From assembly GCA_030447955.1 (NCBI GenBank), contig JAUJNY010000001.1:8858-72857 (forward strand): a stretch of DNA of 64,000 nucleotides, in the 5' to 3' direction. Both the position numbers and the translations under genes were made by a program. Below, one piece after another: positions 55,329-63,965 of this stretch. The stretch's first letter is position 1, and each line of letters begins with the position of its first letter. Source of the DNA: Jiangellales bacterium (GTDB taxonomy: Bacteria > Actinomycetota > Actinomycetes > Jiangellales > Jiangellaceae). The notes beneath the pieces are model-generated. The model was given only the letters and a program-made list of their open reading frames with translations, had not been told where the DNA came from and made no database searches.

Positions 55329-55598
55329 GTGGCCCGTACCTCTCTCGTCGACCGCACGGACCTGCGGCAGGAGGCGTTCGCGGCGATGACCGCGTTCTTC
55401 GGCGCCGTCTCCCTGGTCTGCGCCGCCGCTGCGAGCTGGCACGTCCCCGGGGCCTGGGCAGGCGCCACCGCCCTGCTGCTGGGGGCCGTCGCCCAGATGG
55501 TGTCGACGACGACGGCGCAGCGGTGGGTCACCGTATTCGGCTGGGGAGCCGCGATGGTGGGGACGATGCTCAACGTCGCCCACGGCGGCTTCGGCTGA
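55329..55598 (+). CDS. small membrane protein, unknown
   Basis: 89 residues from GTG 55329. After a short charged N-terminus there are three hydrophobic segments (AAMTAFFGAVSLVCAAAASW, GATALLLGAVAQMVS, VTVFGWGAAMVGTMLN). No family recognised. The region between it and rpsF (55073-55328) shows nothing definite. Confidence 0.5.
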   Translation: MARTSLVDRTDLRQEAFAAMTAFFGAVSLVCAAAASWHVPGAWAGATALLLGAVAQMVSTTTAQRWVTVFGWGAAMVGTMLNVAHGGFG

Positions 55599-55626
55599 CC
55601 GCGACCCAGCGACGAGGGCGCTGCCG

Positions 55627-55769
55627 AGGTGCCCTGCGCGCGGTTGACGTTGCGCTCAAGGGGCCCCTGGAAGCGTTGAACGCAACCAAGGGGCCCTTGA
55701 GCGGCATGAGGTCGCAACCAAGGTGCCCTTGCGCGCGATGAGGCCGCAGCCAAAGGTGTCTTGCGCTGG
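55627..55769. repeat. degenerate tandem repeat, about 32 bp, five copies
   Basis: Copies start at 55627, 55658, 55688, 55720 and 55752, each opening with AAGGGGCCC or AAGGTGCCC and ending near GTCGCAACC. Units of 30-32 bp diverge by several bases, and the last is partial. The two central copies contain self-complementary AAGGGGCCCTT-like cores. Intergenic, between the small membrane protein and the MarR gene. Confidence 0.85.
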
Positions 55770-55819
55770 GGCGGTGGGGCGCTGAGGCGGTGGCGGCGCG
55801 GCGGCCAGGGCGGGTGAAG

Positions 55820-56284
55820 TCAGCGGACACCGGCGACGGCTCCGGGGCGAACGGCGTCCCGGACCACCCGAAGGGCAGCAAGCAGGGCGTCCAGCCCGTC
55901 GGGGCCGAGCAGGCCGGTGAACCAGCGGTCGACCAGCTCGAGGTGACCGTCCAGGGCCCCCTCCAGCTTGTCTCCTCCAGCAGCGGTGAGGACCGCCAGC
56001 AGGCCGCGCCGGTCGGTCGGACAGGCCTGGCGGTGGACCAGGTCGTGGCTCTCCAGCCGGTCCACCACCCGGGTGATGCCGCTGGTCGACAGCGACGTCT
56101 GCGCCGACAGGTCACTCATCCGCAGTTGCCGACCGGGGCTGCGCGCGAGGCGCAGCAGCACCTCGAACTCGGTCAGCGACAGGCCATGCTCGGCCAGCTG
56201 GGGGGCGAGGGCCGCCGAGAGGCCCAGACAGGCCTCGCTGAGCAGGCCCATCGCGGTGAGCCGGGGATCGTCGACGCTGGCCAT
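55820..56284 (-). CDS. MarR-family transcriptional regulator
   Basis: 154 residues with a winged helix: LSLTEFEVLLRLARSPGRQL, MSDLSAQTSLSTSGITRVVDRLE (recognition helix) and the wing LVHRQACPTDRRG. Divergent from the YceI gene, with 91 bp between them. It probably controls that gene. Ligand unknown. Confidence 0.92.
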   Translation of the reverse strand: MASVDDPRLTAMGLLSEACLGLSAALAPQLAEHGLSLTEFEVLLRLARSPGRQLRMSDLSAQTSLSTSGITRVVDRLESHDLVHRQACPTDRRGLLAVLTAAGGDKLEGALDGHLELVDRWFTGLLGPDGLDALLAALRVVRDAVRPGAVAGVR

Positions 56285-56298
56285 GGCCGCACCTTAGC

Positions 56299-56318
56299 AT
56301 TCCTTTGACGCGGGGAAT
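56299..56318. promoter_or_regulatory. possible MarR operator
   Basis: ATTCC-N10-GGAAT inverted repeat in the divergent MarR/YceI intergenic region; TTGACG at 56305-56310 inside it could be a -35 element. MarR proteins usually bind such sites between divergent genes. Confidence 0.45.
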
Positions 56319-56375
56319 ACTTACGCGGCAACTTCGGCTGAGCCGGGGGACCACGACAGCCCAAGGAGGCGCGCC

Positions 56376-57056
56376 ATGAGCGACAGCAGTGTCCGTACTG
56401 AGTCCGTCCTTGACACCACGGGGGAGTCCCCCACCGAGGTCGCCGTCGAGTCCCATGACCCGGCCGGCATCCCGACCGAGCCGCCCGCCCCCGCCCCGCC
56501 GCGGACCGTCGAAGGCATCGAGCTGCCCGCGCCGGGCACCTTCGTCCTCGACACCGCCCACACCCGGGTCGGCTTCGTCGCCCGGCACCTCATGGTGAGC
56601 AAGGTGCGGGGCCACTTCGCCGACTTCTCTGGGTCGGTGACGATCGCGGAGGATCCGTACGCCTCCTCGGCCGAGGCCACGATCCAGACCGCGAGCCTCA
56701 CCACCGGCAGCGACGACCGCGACAAGCACATGCACTCCTCCGACTTCCTCGCCGCCCAGGAGTTCCCGACGATGACGTTCCGCTCCACCCGGGTGACGCG
56801 GATCGAGCGCGGGACGATCACCGTGGTGGGCGACCTGACCATCAAGGACGTGACCCGCGAGGTCGAGCTCGCTGTCGAGGTCGACGGCGTGGCCACCGAC
56901 CCGTGGGGCGGCGAGCGGCTCGCGCTCACCGCTCGCACGTCCATCGACCGTGAGGACTTCGGCATGACGTGGAACGTCGCCCTGGAGACCGGGGGCGTGC
57001 TCGTCTCCAAGCGGGTCGACATCGAAATCGAGGCGCAGGCGGTACGCCAGGCCTGA
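56376..57056 (+). CDS. YceI-family lipid-binding protein
   Basis: 226 residues. A Pro/Thr-rich N-terminal 45 residues without signal peptide, then the YceI lipocalin-like barrel: GTFVLDTAHTRVGFVARHLM, KVRGHFADFSGSV, HMHSSDFLAAQEFPTMTF and DREDFGMTWN. YceI proteins bind isoprenoids or other lipids; bacterial roles include acid stress and polyisoprenoid handling. A GGAGG site precedes the ATG. Confidence 0.92.
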   Translation: MSDSSVRTESVLDTTGESPTEVAVESHDPAGIPTEPPAPAPPRTVEGIELPAPGTFVLDTAHTRVGFVARHLMVSKVRGHFADFSGSVTIAEDPYASSAEATIQTASLTTGSDDRDKHMHSSDFLAAQEFPTMTFRSTRVTRIERGTITVVGDLTIKDVTREVELAVEVDGVATDPWGGERLALTARTSIDREDFGMTWNVALETGGVLVSKRVDIEIEAQAVRQA

Positions 57057-57131
57057 CCCGCGTCCGGCGCACGCGCAGGGGCTCGGCGCACCACCCGGGC
57101 CACCTCCCGGCCTCGACTAGCCTCGAGCGCC

Positions 57132-58259
57132 ATGTCCCTGCGCGTGCGCCCGATCACCCGCGCGGAGCACCTCGGGTTCATCACACGGCGACACTCGTGC
57201 AGCTTTCTCCAGACCCCGGCGTGGGGCGAGGTCAAGCAGGACTGGCGCGCGGAGTCGATCGGGTGGTCGCGCCCGGACGACCCCGAGGGCGAGTTGCTCG
57301 GCGCCGGGCTGGTCCTCTACCGCCAGCTCCCCCGGCTGCGTCGCTACCTCGCGTACCTGCCGGAAGGCCCGGACATCGACTGGTCGGACCCCGACCTGGA
57401 CCGGTGGCTGACGCCCCTTGTCGAGCACCTGCGGCGCCGGCGCGCCTTCGCCGTGCGCATGGGTCCACCGGTGGTGACCCGGCGCTGGTCAGCGACCACG
57501 GTCAAGGATGCGGTCGCCGCTGGCGGCGTACGGCGGCTCGCCGACCTCGCACCGGACGACGCTCCGGCGGATGGCGCACGGGTCACGGCGGCGCTGCCCC
57601 GGCTCGGCTGGCGGCCGCCGCGCGGGGACGAGGGGAGTTTCGGCACCGGTCAGCCCCGCTACGTCTTCCAGCTGCCGCTCGACGGGCGTCGCGAGGAGGA
57701 CCTGCTCGCCGGGTTCAACCAGCAATGGCGGCGCAACGTCAAGAAGGCGGCCAAGTCCGGTGTGGTCGTGCAGCGCGGCGGCGCGGCCGAGCTGGCCGCC
57801 TTCCACGGGCTGTACGTCGAGACCGCCCGCCGCGACGGGTTCGCACCGCGCCCGCTGCCGTACTTCGCGACCATGTGGCAGGCGATGAGCGCGGAGGACC
57901 CCGACCGCATCCGGCTCTACCTCGCCCGGCACGAGGGCGACCTGATCGCCGCGGCGACCATGGTCCGCGTCGGCACCCACGCCTGGTACTCCTACGGCGC
58001 CTCCTCCGCGGCCAAGCGGGACGTGCGCGGCTCCAACGCCGTGCAGTGGCAGATGATGCGCGACGCCCTCGCCGCCGGGGCCAGCGTGTACGACCTGCGC
58101 GGCATCACCGACACCCTCGACGAGGCCGACCCGCACTTCGGACTCATCCGCTTCAAGCTCGGTACCGGCGGCGAGGTCGTCGAGTACGCCGGCGAGTGGG
58201 ATCTGCCGCTCTCCCGGGCACTGTGGGCCGCCTTCGACCTCTACCTGCGCCGACGTTGA
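57132..58259 (+). CDS. FemAB-family peptidoglycan bridge aminoacyltransferase
   Basis: 375 residues with two GNAT-like subdomains: CSFLQTPAWGEVK near the N-terminus, WRRNVKKAAKSGVVV, HAWYSYGASSAAKR and the C-terminal YDLRGITDTLDEADPHFGLIRFK. FemX-type ligases add amino acids from aminoacyl-tRNA to the stem peptide of lipid II. It is followed by alanine racemase, which is also needed for wall precursors. ATG at 57132. Confidence 0.92.
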   Translation: MSLRVRPITRAEHLGFITRRHSCSFLQTPAWGEVKQDWRAESIGWSRPDDPEGELLGAGLVLYRQLPRLRRYLAYLPEGPDIDWSDPDLDRWLTPLVEHLRRRRAFAVRMGPPVVTRRWSATTVKDAVAAGGVRRLADLAPDDAPADGARVTAALPRLGWRPPRGDEGSFGTGQPRYVFQLPLDGRREEDLLAGFNQQWRRNVKKAAKSGVVVQRGGAAELAAFHGLYVETARRDGFAPRPLPYFATMWQAMSAEDPDRIRLYLARHEGDLIAAATMVRVGTHAWYSYGASSAAKRDVRGSNAVQWQMMRDALAAGASVYDLRGITDTLDEADPHFGLIRFKLGTGGEVVEYAGEWDLPLSRALWAAFDLYLRRR

Positions 58260-58275
58260 GGGAGGTGACGCCCTC

Positions 58276-59328
58276 ATGCCGCTGATCCTGCGTGTCGACG
58301 CCACGCGCTGGCGGGAGCATCTGCGCCGTTACGTCGCCGCGCACCCGCAGGTCGTACCCGTCGTCAAGGGCAACGGCTACGGTCTGGGGCGGCGCCGGCT
58401 GGCCGCGGAGGTCGCCACGCTGGGCCTTCCCACCCTCGCCGTCGGCAGCTACGAGGAGCTGGGTGACGTCGGCGACGCGTTCGCCGGGGATCTGCTCGTG
58501 CTGACCCCGTGGCGCCCCAGCGCCGGCGGATCCGCTCCGGTAGTGGACGACCCCCGCGTCATTCACACCGTCTCCCGGCTCGAGGACATGCGCGACCTCG
58601 CCGGCAGCGGGGCTCGTGTCGTCCTCGAGGTGCTCACCTCGGTCCACCGGCACGGGATCGCACCGGACCGGCTGGGCGAGGCCGTCGGGCACCTCGACGG
58701 TGTGTCCTTCGAGGGCTGGGCGCTGCACCTGCCACTGGCGGGTGACCGGCACGGGGAGGCTCAGCGGCTGGTGCGGGCACTGCCCGACGCCGGCCGTACG
58801 GCGACGCCCGTCTGGGCGTCCCACCTCGATGCGGCCGGCGCGGCGCGCCTGGCCGAGACCACGGCCACTCCCGTACGCCTGCGCGTCGGGACCGCGCTGT
58901 GGCTGGGGGACCGCGGCGCGCTGCAGGTCAAGGCCAGCGTGCTGGACGTGCACCGGCTCCGCCGCGGCGAGCCGTACGGCTACCGCCAGCGCCGCTCGCG
59001 CACTGCCAGCACCCTGCTCGTGGTCTCCGGGGGAACCGCTCACGGCGTCGGGCTGGAGGCGCCGAGCGCGGCGGGCACCGCCCGGCAGCGAGCGCTCGCG
59101 CTGTCCAGGGGTGGCCTGGCGGCAAGCGGGCGGACGCTGTCGCCGTTCACCGTGGGGGGACGCCGGGCCTGGTTCGCCGAGCCGCCGCACATGCAGTGCT
59201 CCCTGCTCCGGCTGCCTGCCTCGGTCGAGCCGCCCGCGGTGGGGGACGAGGTGGACGTCGAGGTCCGCTTCACGACGACCTTGTTCGACCGCATCGACCT
59301 CACCGGTCCCGACGGGGAGCGGTCCTGA
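58276..59328 (+). CDS. alanine racemase-like PLP enzyme
   Basis: 350 residues of fold-type III: VVPVVKGNGYGLGRR (PLP Lys K31), VRLRVGTALWLGD and the PYGYRQ motif with the second catalytic Tyr. KGNGYG replaces the classic KANAYG, and the C-terminal beta domain is short, so this is the divergent FemX-linked group rather than the main Alr. It makes D-alanine or another D-amino acid for the wall. GAGG lies upstream of the ATG. Confidence 0.85.
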   Translation: MPLILRVDATRWREHLRRYVAAHPQVVPVVKGNGYGLGRRRLAAEVATLGLPTLAVGSYEELGDVGDAFAGDLLVLTPWRPSAGGSAPVVDDPRVIHTVSRLEDMRDLAGSGARVVLEVLTSVHRHGIAPDRLGEAVGHLDGVSFEGWALHLPLAGDRHGEAQRLVRALPDAGRTATPVWASHLDAAGAARLAETTATPVRLRVGTALWLGDRGALQVKASVLDVHRLRRGEPYGYRQRRSRTASTLLVVSGGTAHGVGLEAPSAAGTARQRALALSRGGLAASGRTLSPFTVGGRRAWFAEPPHMQCSLLRLPASVEPPAVGDEVDVEVRFTTTLFDRIDLTGPDGERS

Positions 59329-59927
59329 CCGGCAGCAGGCGACTGCCGCGCCGGCTCGTCCAGCTTGCGGCAGGACTGGTGCTGTTCGGCGCCAGCATCG
59401 CGCTGATGCTGGCCGGCGGGCTGGGGCTCGCGCCTTGGGACGTGCTCCACCAGGGGCTGGCGCAGCGCAGCGGCCTGCGGGTCGGCTTGGTCGTCATCGC
59501 GGTCGGCGCGGCCGTGCTGCTGCTCTGGATCCCCCTCCGCCAGCGCCCGGGCGTGGGCACGGTGAGCAACGTGGTCGTGGTGGGACTTGCCGTGGACGCC
59601 ACCCTGGCGCTGCTGCCGGCGACGGACACGATGGCCGGGCGGGTCGCGTACCTGCTCGCCGGCGTCGTCGCCAACGGCGCCGCTACCGGGCTGTACATCG
59701 GTGCCCGGCTCGGGCCGGGACCCCGGGACGGGCTGATGACCGGTCTGGCCGAGCGCGGCTGGTCCCTGCGGCTGGCGCGGACCGTGATCGAGCTGTCGGT
59801 GCTGGCTACCGGTTGGCTGCTCGGGGGGAGCGTCGGCGTGGGGACGCTGCTCTACGCGGTGAGCATCGGCCCGCTGGCCCACTTCTTTATCCCGCGGCTG
59901 ACCGTGCCGCTCGATGCGCCGGGGTGA
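59325..59927 (+). CDS. YczE/YitT-like membrane protein
   Basis: About 200 residues with five to six membrane helices: LAAGLVLFGASIALMLAGGLG, then GLAPWDVLHQGLA, a family signature (APWDV.H.G), and IGARLGPGPRDGLMTGL (the second-half counterpart). No ATG, GTG or TTG lies near the required start; CTG at 59325 overlaps the racemase stop (CTGA) and is the best candidate. Likely a small transporter. Confidence 0.8.
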   Translation: MTGSRRLPRRLVQLAAGLVLFGASIALMLAGGLGLAPWDVLHQGLAQRSGLRVGLVVIAVGAAVLLLWIPLRQRPGVGTVSNVVVVGLAVDATLALLPATDTMAGRVAYLLAGVVANGAATGLYIGARLGPGPRDGLMTGLAERGWSLRLARTVIELSVLATGWLLGGSVGVGTLLYAVSIGPLAHFFIPRLTVPLDAPG

Positions 59928-60659
59928 GCGCCCTCACCCCGCCCAGCAAGCACCTAGCTGGGGCACCGCAGCGTCACACGTCGCGAGGCAGCCGTTGCCG
60001 ACAGGCTCGACGTGGAGTTCCATGCGGCAGCCTTCGAGATGGCGGTGAGGCGGATGAGGGGTGCTGGCCCAACCGCCACCCTTGGCGGTCTCGTCTTCCA
60101 CCTGGGCCCGGCAGGACCCCTCCTGTGGCACAGTACGGCGACCACGACGACCGGACCGCGGTGCTCGTCAAGGTCGGGGCCTGCCTCACGAATCTCGGCA
60201 TCAACTGGGCGCGAATGGAGTTTGCGGCGTTATCGCCGACCGCACGGCAAGAAGTCCTCGGTGGCGACGCTCCGCGCACTCGGCCTCCCACATCGGCAAG
60301 AAGGTCGACGTGGTGGCCGACATCCCGTAGGAGTTTCAGGGGCGTCTGTGCTGTGGGCGAGGTGATGCGCCTGCGCCCGCCCGATCCCGGCGAAATCCCG
60401 CCGGGGTACCTGGCTGCGTCCCTACGCTCCCCCCGGCGGCGAGCAGCTCCGGAGGTGCGTGCGCGGTATCACCAGCCACCTCTACCCGGTCGACGTCACA
60501 CGGCATATCTGACATGCCCCTGCCCGCTCCCGCGGTCAGGCGCACAGTTCGTCGTCATGCCAGGCGGCGCATGCGGCTCGGCGGGAGTACCGCCGCCTCG
60601 TCACAGACGCAGCGCGGCTCCTAGACCACCACTTCGCGGCGCGGCTGCGGCCGTGACAG
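59928..60659. other. 732-bp region without a supported gene
   Basis: Several long frames exist but none has a plausible start, codon pattern and conserved motif together. One stretch near 60130-60260 (YGDHDDRTAVLVKVGACLTN, LGINWARMEF) looks protein-like for about 45 residues and then stops, possibly a remnant of a lost gene. No tRNA, repeat or integrase is seen. It separates core genes from the accessory segment at the right end. Confidence 0.5.
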
Positions 60660-62558
60660 TTACAGGTCTTCCGGCAACTCTTGGTCCTCTCCGAAGTAGC
60701 CCTCGGCGATCGCGGTGCTCCAGCTTCGCTGCAGGAGGTCCGCGAACGTCCCCTCGCCGCCCAGGGCTGCTGCCGAAGACGCGTCCGAGGCCAGCCGCTC
60801 CCGTTGCTCGCGGAGCAGGCGCTTGTTCTCACCTATGCGCTCGGCGGCGAGCCACGGCAACGACAGCACCGGGGTTCCGTCCCAGCGCCGCAGGTCCAGG
60901 TCCATCTGGTCGCGTAGGTAGGAGAGGGCGGCTTCTAGGCGCCGCGTAGTGCGGCGGCGCTGTAGCCCGTCCCCTTCCGGGTGACGTAGCAGCGGATGAG
61001 CGTAGACAGCCACCGACCACAGCCGTTTGTGTTGCTCCAAGACGGCACCACTCCCGCTTTCCCCGACCGCCGCAAGCGGAGCGACGTTGCCTTGATCGTC
61101 GGTGAGCACGTCGGCGACCTTCATCCGCATGCGCGGCTCCGGCACCCACAGGACGAGGTGCCAGTTGTCCGGTAACCCCGCATAGCGCAGCGCCTTGCGC
61201 TCAAGATCGCGGCGCTTGTGCGAGCGGCCGAAGATCTTGTGGACGCGGTCGGCGAGGGCACGATCACCAGCTCCGCCGGCGACGGCCACGGGCTTGAACA
61301 GGTCCCGGTCTAGGACGCTGCGTGCGAGCGTCGCGATGGCCTGCAGCCGCTTAACGCCGGGCAGGTCGGGGTCGGGCTCGACCGCCAGGTGCTCCAGCAG
61401 GCCGTCGTCGCTGCGGGTGGTGAAGTGCCGTTCCAGGTCTGCGCGGACCTTCGCGTCTACTGCTCGCACCGAGGCGGTGGTTAGGACACCGTCGAAGCCG
61501 ACCACCTCCGCGGGTTCGTGACCCGCCACCACCGCCCGCACCTTGTCGATGTCCTCGAAGATCCCGTCGGGGATCAGTCCAGCACCGAGGGCTGCCTGGG
61601 CGTGGTGGGCGAACAGGGCGTCAGCCCACATCTCCAGCATCTTGCTGATCATCGCGTCCGCCGCGACCTTGGAATGATGGTTCAATACCCGCTCGCTCAG
61701 CTCGTACCGGTAGCGAAGGTACTTAACTAGCTCCGACATCACGTCCGCCCGTCGCTGCCCATCCCGGCTGATCTGGACGACCATGCGTCGCTTGAAGTGG
61801 ACGTGGGAGTCGTCCATGACGTAAAAGCCCGTGGTGAAGCGGTGGCCGAGCCCGATGGGTAGGCCGCAGTGGTAGTGGTCCCGCTGGAGGTAGTCGATCA
61901 GATCGGCGCAGATGGTGTTGCCCACGATGTCCGCCACGAACGGATAGCGGAAGGCGTGATCCTCGCGGTGCGCCCCAATGTTGCCGCAGGTCGGGCAGAC
62001 GTCATAGGCGCCTGCCTTCCGGAGAATCAACCCCTCCAACTCGTGCATGAGCGCGCCGTCGGCCGCCAGCTCCACCGGCTCACGGGCGGCGGCAGGCACC
62101 TGCCGCCATAGCGCGTCGAACCGCTCCTTGTTGGCGTCATGAGGCGTTAGGACCTTCAAGTCGTCCTCGATGGTGTGCCCGAAGGGCACATGGCATATGT
62201 CATGCAGTAGGGCGCCGAGGCGGGCCGCGACGGTGGCTTCGGCGACGACGTGGCTGCGCTCCGGGTCCCCCAGGCTGCCGAAGTAGTCGCGTGCGGGCGG
62301 ACGGGGGCCATTGCGAGCGTCGACGACGGCGTCGAGCAGATCCTGCGTGGCGCGCAGCGTGCCGAGCGCGTGGGCGAAGCGGGTGTGCACTGCACCCGGG
62401 TAGACGAGGTGCGCGGTGCCCAGCTGCCGGACTCGGCTCAGCCTGCGCATTGGAGGACTACTGGCCAGCATCACCTCCAGCCGAGTGAGGTAGATGTCGC
62501 CGTGCACCGGGTCGGTGATGGTCTTCGCGGGCGCGAGGAGGTCCGGCGCCAGGCCCAA
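60660..62558 (-). CDS. HD-domain phosphohydrolase (SAMHD1/dGTPase-like)
   Basis: 632 residues. HD motifs: RFAHALGT (H63), LLHDICHVPFGHT (H119-D120 and H128) and the later Asp in ICADLIDYLQRDHYH (D219). The early DPVHGDIYL is typical of SAMHD1-like proteins. A CPTC pair at 189-192 may bind zinc. The C-terminal 300 residues are unknown. Such enzymes hydrolyse dNTPs and can deplete nucleotides in infected cells. GTG or ATG start near 62558; leftward, with a peptidase gene upstream. Confidence 0.85.
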   Translation of the reverse strand: MGLAPDLLAPAKTITDPVHGDIYLTRLEVMLASSPPMRRLSRVRQLGTAHLVYPGAVHTRFAHALGTLRATQDLLDAVVDARNGPRPPARDYFGSLGDPERSHVVAEATVAARLGALLHDICHVPFGHTIEDDLKVLTPHDANKERFDALWRQVPAAAREPVELAADGALMHELEGLILRKAGAYDVCPTCGNIGAHREDHAFRYPFVADIVGNTICADLIDYLQRDHYHCGLPIGLGHRFTTGFYVMDDSHVHFKRRMVVQISRDGQRRADVMSELVKYLRYRYELSERVLNHHSKVAADAMISKMLEMWADALFAHHAQAALGAGLIPDGIFEDIDKVRAVVAGHEPAEVVGFDGVLTTASVRAVDAKVRADLERHFTTRSDDGLLEHLAVEPDPDLPGVKRLQAIATLARSVLDRDLFKPVAVAGGAGDRALADRVHKIFGRSHKRRDLERKALRYAGLPDNWHLVLWVPEPRMRMKVADVLTDDQGNVAPLAAVGESGSGAVLEQHKRLWSVAVYAHPLLRHPEGDGLQRRRTTRRLEAALSYLRDQMDLDLRRWDGTPVLSLPWLAAERIGENKRLLREQRERLASDASSAAALGGEGTFADLLQRSWSTAIAEGYFGEDQELPEDL

Positions 62559-62698
62559 GGCTGGCGATCCGGGCTGCCGGTATCGCGCTGCTCGCTAGTC
62601 AAACCCCACTTGGGCACGATGCTCTCCTAGCGGCCGGCCGCGCCGCGCCAACACGACGTTGTGCGTCTGCCACACCACGCGGCGATCATGCCGGGAGC

Positions 62699-63241
62699 CT
62701 AGCTACTTGGGACGGCCCAGATAGGGTTGAGCAGCGCTCTCGTCTCTGCGGCCGGTAGCCGCGGCCCGTCTAGCAACGCTGCTGCGAACGCGTCGCAGAA
62801 GTCTTCTTCGGCGGGGTTGGCGGGGAGGGACCGTCGGGGCGGACATCCCCGCCGGTAGAAGAAGACATGCCCGACCTCGTGCGCGGCCCGTATCGACCAG
62901 AGGACGCGGGGGGAGGCTCGCTGCCCGGGCGCGGGACGCGGGTCGACGACCAGGCAAAAGTCGCCGCGCGTGGAGGGGATGAGCAGGGCCTGCGTACCAC
63001 CCTCCGCCGCCCGCAGCCGGGCCCGCTCGGTCCTCCAGCCGAGCACGTCGATCAGAGCTGTGACGTCGACTGGCATATCGGTCTCGCCGGTGAGGGCTCG
63101 ACGGGTCAGGTGAGCGAGGCGCCGTGCGGTACCCGGCCCCGGCGCGGGGCCGAAGCGGGTACGCGGCAGGGGGGCGCGGGCAGCGCAGTCGGATGCGGCC
63201 AGCGCGGGAGACTCGTAGTCGAGAAGTGCAGCGTCCGCCAT
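62699..63241 (-). CDS. ImmA/IrrE-like zinc metallopeptidase
   Basis: 180 residues. The zinc motif is AAHEVGHVFFY (HEVGH), with a following acidic helix EEDFCDAFAAALL (third ligand). The N-terminal 60 residues are helical without motif. Similar to the 47.5-kb peptidase only in the catalytic core. ATG at 63241; a longer frame to 63298 is possible. It is divergent from the HTH protein at 63324, the standard arrangement for ImmA and a repressor. Confidence 0.8.
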   Translation of the reverse strand: MADAALLDYESPALAASDCAARAPLPRTRFGPAPGPGTARRLAHLTRRALTGETDMPVDVTALIDVLGWRTERARLRAAEGGTQALLIPSTRGDFCLVVDPRPAPGQRASPRVLWSIRAAHEVGHVFFYRRGCPPRRSLPANPAEEDFCDAFAAALLDGPRLPAAETRALLNPIWAVPSS

Positions 63242-63323
63242 TTGCCTATTCTTGCCAACACTTGACAAGAGCCGTTGGTTGACACACCGTGGCCCCAAAT
63301 GACTGGGCTAAGGGAGTCAAGAA

Positions 63324-63965
63324 TTGCCAAGCCACGTCCCGCCGCCGACGTTCGAGCCGGGCCGGGACTACCGCGACTACGCCGTCCAGGAGCGGCGCGA
63401 TGGTCGGCTGCTCACAACCGGCCAGGCCGGCGTGCGCCTCCGACTGAGCCCGGAGACGATCCGCACCCGCATCAAGCAAGGCGTCCTCCCCGCCGCGCGG
63501 GGTAGCCAGCCAGAGCGCCGACGGCACCTTGTCCCCTCGTGGGCTGTCGAGGGCTATCGGGCCCACCTGGGCCTCCCACCGGAGGGCGACATGTCCAGGT
63601 CGGTCATATCTGCATCGACAGCGACCCGCCAGAGCCCCACGGGCAAAACTGAGTCCAGCGGGCATGATCCCAACCCCGAAGACACTTGGTCACCCGAGGC
63701 TGAGGCGGAGGCGCAGGCTCTCCGAGAACGGGTCAGCCAACTCGAGGACCTAGCTGCGGGGATCGGCCCTAGCCGCGAGCGGCTGCAAAGGGCGGACGAG
63801 CTCCTCATCGAGGCCTACTTTGAGGCCCGCAGGGCGTACTACGAGTTGGACGAGTTCGTCCACAGCCTGTCGCTGTCGCAGAACGCCCGCTGGTTCCAGG
63901 ACCGTCCAGGAGAATCGCCCGCCGTAGATGCTGACGGTCGCCGCGCCGATCGAGCGGATCGCTGA
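63324..63965 (+). CDS. excisionase/MerR-like HTH protein with coiled coil
   Basis: 213 residues from TTG 63324, with AGGGAG 7 bases upstream. Residues 30-80 form a winged HTH of excisionase/MerR type (LLTTGQAGVRLRLSPETIRT, RIKQGVLPAARG, HLVPSWAVEGY). Residues 125-190 form a helical coiled coil (EAEAEAQALRERVSQLEDLA). Probably a DNA-binding regulator or segregation-type protein controlling the peptidase/HD unit across 82 bp. Confidence 0.75.
   Translation: MPSHVPPPTFEPGRDYRDYAVQERRDGRLLTTGQAGVRLRLSPETIRTRIKQGVLPAARGSQPERRRHLVPSWAVEGYRAHLGLPPEGDMSRSVISASTATRQSPTGKTESSGHDPNPEDTWSPEAEAEAQALRERVSQLEDLAAGIGPSRERLQRADELLIEAYFEARRAYYELDEFVHSLSLSQNARWFQDRPGESPAVDADGRRADRADR

Noticed and set aside
55627-55769. 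CRISPR array
   Set aside because: Repeats are directly adjacent, diverge from copy to copy and have no spacers; no cas gene is nearby.
58616-60949. A 777-codon rightward frame across the racemase, YczE and HD genes
   Set aside because: It overlaps three convincing genes in other frames and is Arg/Pro/Ala-rich without motifs, typical of high-GC shadow frames.
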